This document shows positions 59,877 to 64,000 of a stretch of 64,000 nucleotides of DNA, in pieces. The stretch covers positions 19,005-83,004 of the forward strand of contig JAKURY010000012.1 in assembly GCA_022452145.1 (NCBI GenBank), in the 5' to 3' direction. Numbering within the stretch: the stretch's first letter is position 1; every line of letters begins with the position of its first letter. The translations under genes were made by a program, and so were the position numbers. The stretch comes from Acidimicrobiales bacterium (GTDB taxonomy: Bacteria; Actinomycetota; Acidimicrobiia; Acidimicrobiales; MedAcidi-G1). The notes beneath the pieces are model-generated. The model was not told the DNA's origin, made no database searches, and saw only the letters and a list, made by a program, of their open reading frames with translations.

Positions 59877-60719
59877 ATGAGCGCGGCTGCAGAGATCCGA
59901 GAGCGTGGCTACACCGTGCTCGAGGGGGCACTCGACTCAGACACGCTCGCCCGGTTCCGGGTGGAGCTTCAGCCGTTCCTGGACGATGGGCCACTCGGGC
60001 GCAACGACTTCGAGGGGTACTCCTCCAAGCGGGTCTACGCCCTCCTTGCCAAGACGCCGACCGTGGCCGACCTGGTCGAGCACCCGGACGTGCTGGGCAT
60101 GGTCGACGAGTTCCTCATGCCCAACTACCTGCTGACGTCGTGCCTGGCCATCGACGTGCACCCTGGTGAGACCCGCCAGTCGTTCCACTTCGACGACGGT
60201 GGTGTGAACCAGCCTCGGCCCCGCCGTCCGGCCGGCATCTCCACGATCTGGGCCATCGACGACTTCACCGATGACAACGGCGCCACCGAGGTCATCCCGG
60301 GCAGCCACCTGTGGGGCGACAAACGTCCCGACCCTGAGAGCGCCGAGGTCGTCAGGGTCACTATGTCGGCCGGGTCCGTGGTCGTGTTCGCCGGCACGCT
60401 CTGGCACCGTGGCGGCGCCAACCACAGCGACGCCAACCGGCTCGGCATCACCCCGCAATACTGCGAACCGTGGGCACGCCAACTCGAGAACATGATCCTG
60501 GCCGTCGGCCCGAAGGCAAGGGACTACTCCGACCGCATCAAGGCCATGCTCGGCTACAGCATCACGCCGCCGTTCATGGGCTACGTCGATGGACGTCACC
60601 CGATGAAGTACCTCGACGACGACTTCAACCCGGACAGCACCGGTGACGGCGCACGATCACGGGTCTTCTGGGACGACGAGTACCGGTTCCGGCCCGCAGA
60701 CGCCACTGACGGCACCTGA
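59877..60719 (+). CDS. Phytanoyl-CoA dioxygenase family protein
   Basis: A 280-residue Fe(II)/2-oxoglutarate-dependent oxygenase (PhyH family): RFRVELQPFLDDG, SFHFDDGGVN with the HxD iron ligands, ATEVIPGSHLWG, distal ligand His in LWHRGGANHS and RLGITPQYCEP. Members hydroxylate ectoine, phytanoyl-CoA or other small acids, or act in halogenation. The substrate is unknown here. CAGACT lies 6 bases before ATG 59877, a possible leaderless promoter. Confidence 0.88.
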   Translation: MSAAAEIRERGYTVLEGALDSDTLARFRVELQPFLDDGPLGRNDFEGYSSKRVYALLAKTPTVADLVEHPDVLGMVDEFLMPNYLLTSCLAIDVHPGETRQSFHFDDGGVNQPRPRRPAGISTIWAIDDFTDDNGATEVIPGSHLWGDKRPDPESAEVVRVTMSAGSVVVFAGTLWHRGGANHSDANRLGITPQYCEPWARQLENMILAVGPKARDYSDRIKAMLGYSITPPFMGYVDGRHPMKYLDDDFNPDSTGDGARSRVFWDDEYRFRPADATDGT

Positions 60720-60746
60720 CCGCAGCGCCCCACGGCGCCACAAGGG

Positions 60747-61814
60747 TTAGTGCGTGTGCTTCAGCACCGCCCGTACGGCGTCCTCGTCGCCGTCGCGGTG
60801 CAGCAGCGCCATGGCCCGGTCGACCTCGTCCAGGCCCAGCACGGCACCCAGCAGGGGGCCGGTCGGGAACCCGCCCCCGTTCAGGATCCGGGCCGCCTCG
60901 TCCACCGAGGCAGCGTCCCCACCGGCCCCACCCATCACCGTCAGGCCCTTCATCACGACCGTGTCGGATACCACCGACACGGCCTGACGGTCTTTCAGTC
61001 CGGCCCAGATGACCGTGCCGCGGTGGTGCACCATGTCGAAGCACAGCCCGGGCGTGATCGGGGCGCTCGCCAGGTCCACGGCCAGGCTGGCCCCGAACCC
61101 GCCGGTCAGGTCCATTACCGCCGCCACCGGATCGTCGACCGTCACGTCGACCGTCACGTCGGCTCCCACCTCGGTGGCTACGGCCAGGCGTTCGGCGTCG
61201 TCGGCGGTGCCGGTCACGATCACGGTGCCGGCCCCCAGCGACCTCGCGTACGCCGCACACGTCAGGCCCATGTGCCCGGGCCCCTGGATGACGATCGACT
61301 GGCCCGCCTGGAACCCGGCCCGCCCCAGCCACGACACCATGTTGGACAGCGGCTCGAATAGCGTCAACTCCTCGGCCGACACCTCGTCGGTAAGCGGGGC
61401 CAGGTGGGTGCCGGGTAGCACCGCCATGTACTCGCCGTAGCCGCCCCACAGGCCGGCTCCCTCGTCCAGGCCGAACGAGTAGCCGTAGCACCGCACGCCG
61501 AACGGGTTGCCCTCGTACGGCGGCCCGTACCACACGATGTCTACCGCCACCCGGTCGCCGACCTCGACACCCAGGTCGGCGTCGTTCGCGAGGGCGTGTA
61601 CCCGTCCCACGATCTCGTGGCCCGGGACCACCGGCGACACTTCGCCCGGTACGTGCTGGTGCCCGGCCAACTGCGCCACGTCGCTGTGGCACAGCCCGAC
61701 GGCCTCCACGGCCAGCACCGCACCGCCCGGCGGAGGTGTCGGCACCGCGAAGTCGTCACGCAGCGCCCACGTGCCGTCACCGTGGAACACCACGGCCCTG
61801 CATGTGTCGGACAT
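60747..61814 (-). CDS. Zinc-type alcohol dehydrogenase (MDR family)
   Basis: A 355-residue medium-chain dehydrogenase: catalytic zinc region GLCHSDVAQLAGHQHVPGEVSPVVPGHEIVG (Cys and the GHE motif), coenzyme fold VIQGPGHMGLTCAAYARSLGAGTVIVTG and LSNMVSWLGRAGFQAG. The usual four-cysteine structural zinc lobe is not recognisable: DIVWYGPPYEGNPFGVRCYGYSF replaces it with a single cysteine. The coenzyme preference (NAD or NADP) is not clear. The substrate is unknown. Convergent neighbour to PhyH; the thiolase gene lies upstream on the same strand. Confidence 0.88.
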   Translation of the reverse strand: MSDTCRAVVFHGDGTWALRDDFAVPTPPPGGAVLAVEAVGLCHSDVAQLAGHQHVPGEVSPVVPGHEIVGRVHALANDADLGVEVGDRVAVDIVWYGPPYEGNPFGVRCYGYSFGLDEGAGLWGGYGEYMAVLPGTHLAPLTDEVSAEELTLFEPLSNMVSWLGRAGFQAGQSIVIQGPGHMGLTCAAYARSLGAGTVIVTGTADDAERLAVATEVGADVTVDVTVDDPVAAVMDLTGGFGASLAVDLASAPITPGLCFDMVHHRGTVIWAGLKDRQAVSVVSDTVVMKGLTVMGGAGGDAASVDEAARILNGGGFPTGPLLGAVLGLDEVDRAMALLHRDGDEDAVRAVLKHTH

Positions 61815-61853
61815 GGTCCCTACGCCCTCATCCGGCGGATCGCTGAGCGGTTC

Positions 61854-63032
61854 CTACAGCCGTTGGATCAACGTGCCGGTACCCAGCCCACCACCGCAGC
61901 ACATGGTCACCACGGCGTACTCGCCGCCGGTGCGCTGCAGCTCGTGCACGGCCTTGGTGGTCAGGATGGCACCGGTGCCACCCAACGGGTGGCCCAGGGC
62001 GATGGCGCCGCCGTTCGGGTTGACGGTCTCCATGTCTGGCGAGAGCTCCTTCTCCCACGCCAGCACCACTGAGGCGAATGCCTCGTTGATCTCGACCACG
62101 TCGATGTCTTCCATCGTCAGGTCGTTGTCGGCCAGCAGCTTCTGCGTGGCTCCGATCGGACCGGTCAGCATTAGCTCCGGGTCCGAACCCACCAGGCACG
62201 AGTCGACGATCCGGGCGATGGGCTCGACGCCGAGGGCGGCGGCCTTCTCTGCGGTCATGAGCAGCAACGCACCGGCACCGTCGGAGATCTGCGACGAGGT
62301 GCCGGCCGTGTGCACGCCGTTCTCCCGACCCGTCGGCTTCAGGTTGGCCAGCGACTCCAGGGTCGTGTCCCTCAGGCCCTCGTCCCGGCTGACGGTGGTC
62401 GTCCCACCGGTCGGCCTGCCGTCATCGTCCAGCACGGGGGCTTCGACGGCCACAATCTGGGTGGCGTAGCGGTCCTCGTCCCACGCCCGGGCCGCCCTGG
62501 CCTGGGACTGCACGCCGAATGCGTCCGTGTCGGCCCGGGTGATGCCCCACTGGTCGGCGATGCGCTCGGAGCCCTCGAACTGCGACGTGAACTCGAAGTG
62601 CTCGTAGTAGTTGCGGTTCACCGGGGCACCCGAGTCAGGGTCCTTCGGACGCGTGGCTCCGAACCCGACCCGGCTCATCAACTCCACGCCACAGCCCACG
62701 GCGGCGTCGACTACGCCCGACGCCACGAGGGCGTAGGCCATGTTGGTGGCCTGCTGCGACGACCCGCACTGGGCGTCGACAGTGGTGGCCGGCACCTCCA
62801 GGGGCAGGCCGGCGGTCAGCCACGCCGTGCGGGTCACGTTCATGGACTGCATGCCGACCTGGCCGACACAGCCGCCTACCACCTGGCCGACCTCCAACGG
62901 GTCGATCCCTGTTCGGTCGAACAGCGCCTTCTGGACGGTGCCCAGCACGTCGACGCTGTGGCAGGTCGATAGGCCCCCGTTGCGACGCCCAACCGGTGTC
63001 CTCACGGCATCGACGATCACGACATCTCGCAT
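61854..63032 (-). CDS. Thiolase family protein (acetyl-CoA acetyltransferase-like)
   Basis: A 392-residue thiolase: VVIVDAVRTPVGRRNGG, nucleophilic Cys89 in VDAQCGSSQQA, NVTRTAWL, GTSSQISDGAGALLL, EINEAFA, GHPLGGTGA with the catalytic His, and MCCGGGLGTG with the second catalytic Cys. It condenses or cleaves acyl-CoAs; sequence near steroid/acetyl-CoA acetyltransferases of actinobacterial beta-oxidation. ATG 63032 has AGGAGAG upstream. It pairs with the acyl-CoA dehydrogenase gene 88 bases upstream on the minus strand. Confidence 0.92.
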   Translation of the reverse strand: MRDVVIVDAVRTPVGRRNGGLSTCHSVDVLGTVQKALFDRTGIDPLEVGQVVGGCVGQVGMQSMNVTRTAWLTAGLPLEVPATTVDAQCGSSQQATNMAYALVASGVVDAAVGCGVELMSRVGFGATRPKDPDSGAPVNRNYYEHFEFTSQFEGSERIADQWGITRADTDAFGVQSQARAARAWDEDRYATQIVAVEAPVLDDDGRPTGGTTTVSRDEGLRDTTLESLANLKPTGRENGVHTAGTSSQISDGAGALLLMTAEKAAALGVEPIARIVDSCLVGSDPELMLTGPIGATQKLLADNDLTMEDIDVVEINEAFASVVLAWEKELSPDMETVNPNGGAIALGHPLGGTGAILTTKAVHELQRTGGEYAVVTMCCGGGLGTGTLIQRL

Positions 63033-63119
63033 GTTGCTCTCCTGGTTCTCGAGTTCCGGGTTGGGTCGGCGGTCCCGCTGGCCGCCGGGTGGTCGGGTGG
63101 TCGGGTCGAACGGTCGGGC

Positions 63120-64000
63120 TCAGATGGGCAGGTCGCCGGTGGCCCGGGCCGTGGACCCAGTATCGGTCCAGGCGGCGATGGATCGCTGGGCGATCCGCAT
63201 CTGGTGCACTTCGTCGGCGCCGTCGGCGAACCGGGCCCAGCGGGCCTGCTGGAACATGTGGGCCAGCGGCGTGTCGGTCGAGTAGCCGAGCGCTCCGTGC
63301 ACCTGGATTGACCGGTCGATGATCCGGTTCAGGCTGTTGGCCACGAAGTGCTTCGCCATCGACACCTCCGACTTGAAGTCCTCGCCCCGGTCGATCTTGT
63401 AGGCGGCGTGCAGCACCATCAGCTTCGACTGGTAGAGCTCCATCGTCGAGTCGGCGATCATCCACTGGATGCCCTGCTTCTCGGCCAGCAGCGACCCGTG
63501 GCTGAAGCGGTTCAGAGAGCGCTCCACCATCATGTCCAGCGCCATCTCGGCCTGGGCGATCCAGCGCATGCAGTGGGCCAGGCGGGCCGGCCCCAGCCGG
63601 TACTGGCCCAGCAGGTGCCCCTGGCCCCGGCCGCCCAGCATCTGATCGTCGTGCAGCCGCAGGTCCTCGATGAGGATCTCCGAGTGCCCTGTCGAGCCGT
63701 GCATCGTCTCGATCTGGCGAACCTCGGTCCACCCGTCTGACGGGATGTCCACGAGGAACGCCGAGTTGGCCGCCTGGGGTATCTCCGGGTTCTCCTCGGT
63801 GCGGCACACCAGGATGGCGAACTTCGCCCTGTGGGCGTTTGAGATGAACCACTTGTGGCCGTTGATGACCCACTCGTCGCCGTCCGTGTACGCGCTGGTA
63901 CGGATGAGCGTCGGATCCGAGCCGGCCACCTCCGGTTCGGTCATGGCGAAGCACGACCACGTGGTGCCCTCGCAGAGCGGTCGCAGGTACTTCTCCTTCT
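63120..64000 (-). CDS. Acyl-CoA dehydrogenase (3' part, runs off the window)
   Basis: At least 292 codons of an acyl-CoA dehydrogenase, open to the right window edge (visible start KEKYLRPLCEGTTWSCFAMTEPE). Middle-domain motifs: FAMTEPEVAGSD, DEWVINGHKWFISNA, then SEILIEDLRLH; C-terminal domain: ALGYSTDTPLAHMF (the QVHGALGY strand) and ARFADGADEVHQMRIA. This is the long FadE/ACAD11-like C-terminus typical of actinobacteria, with the usual catalytic-Glu region not checked. The start codon lies beyond 64000. Likely operon with the thiolase. Confidence 0.9.
   Translation of the reverse strand, partial: KEKYLRPLCEGTTWSCFAMTEPEVAGSDPTLIRTSAYTDGDEWVINGHKWFISNAHRAKFAILVCRTEENPEIPQAANSAFLVDIPSDGWTEVRQIETMHGSTGHSEILIEDLRLHDDQMLGGRGQGHLLGQYRLGPARLAHCMRWIAQAEMALDMMVERSLNRFSHGSLLAEKQGIQWMIADSTMELYQSKLMVLHAAYKIDRGEDFKSEVSMAKHFVANSLNRIIDRSIQVHGALGYSTDTPLAHMFQQARWARFADGADEVHQMRIAQRSIAAWTDTGSTARATGDLPI

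Overview
This window is a high-GC bacterial chromosome segment with dense gene packing, many GTG starts and ATGA/GTGA start-stop overlaps. The order prs, rplY, pth, mfd, mazG, eno, ftsB and, further on, DUF501 and ppx is the classic actinobacterial housekeeping order (compare Rv1014c-Rv1026 of Mycobacterium tuberculosis, from memory). Metabolic content (DMSP-demethylase-like protein, choline dehydrogenase, aerobic CO-dehydrogenase-type genes, iodotyrosine-deiodinase-like dehalogenase, a predicted selenoprotein) points to an aquatic, probably marine actinobacterium. Class Acidimicrobiia is my best guess, as an inference only.

Layout. 1-1168: end of a DUF4395 membrane protein and an exported fibronectin-III protein. 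1242-11225: housekeeping block (prs, rplY, pth, mfd, SurA-like lipoprotein, mazG, eno, ftsB). 11388-13965: three-gene DrrAB-type ABC exporter. 14051-25803: CO-dehydrogenase-type genes (coxS, coxM, MoxR/coxD, coxE, two XdhC-type genes, mocA, coxG) wrapped around ppc, malyl-CoA lyase and malate-CoA ligase (mtkA, mtkB), which are core serine-cycle enzymes. 25837-27238: DUF501 and ppx, which normally follow ftsB directly, so the 11.2-25.8 kb block interrupts a conserved operon. 27317-28411: an alanine/serine-glyoxylate aminotransferase that can use the glyoxylate released by malyl-CoA lyase. 28476-36662: mixed genes (GNAT, crotonase-like, MFS, RecB/Cas4-like nuclease, tRNA-Leu(UAA), IYD-like dehalogenase, LysM lipoprotein, two-subunit aconitase X). 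36667-37224: an AhpD-like peroxidase-related protein with an in-frame TGA at the catalytic position followed by a textbook bacterial SECIS hairpin, hence a predicted selenoprotein.

37271-43505: sulfotransferase-like protein, class IV aminotransferase and a liv-type ABC importer (HMGF without a binding protein). 43706-46028: DUF2784, a PCMT-like methyltransferase and a nucleotide-sugar-epimerase-like protein. 46141-51900 (minus): SDR, hydantoinase A, hydantoinase B and FAD oxidoreductase, a tightly overlapping operon. 51991-55098: threonine aldolase divergent from a DapA-like aldolase and a NYN RNase-like protein. 55145-56979: P450 and PAQR/hemolysin-III protein. 57063-60719: choline dehydrogenase-like, DmdA/GcvT-like and phytanoyl-CoA dioxygenase-like genes. 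60747-64000 (minus): zinc-type alcohol dehydrogenase, thiolase and a partial acyl-CoA dehydrogenase.

Working together: PEP carboxylase, malate-CoA ligase and malyl-CoA lyase would turn PEP plus bicarbonate into acetyl-CoA plus glyoxylate (malate dehydrogenase supplied from elsewhere), the aminotransferase would turn glyoxylate into glycine, and enolase supplies PEP. C1 units could come from demethylation of DMSP- or betaine-like compounds (57-60 kb). This coupling is inferred from gene content. No gene-free stretch longer than 300 bases was found, and no insertion sequence, prophage or CRISPR array is visible.
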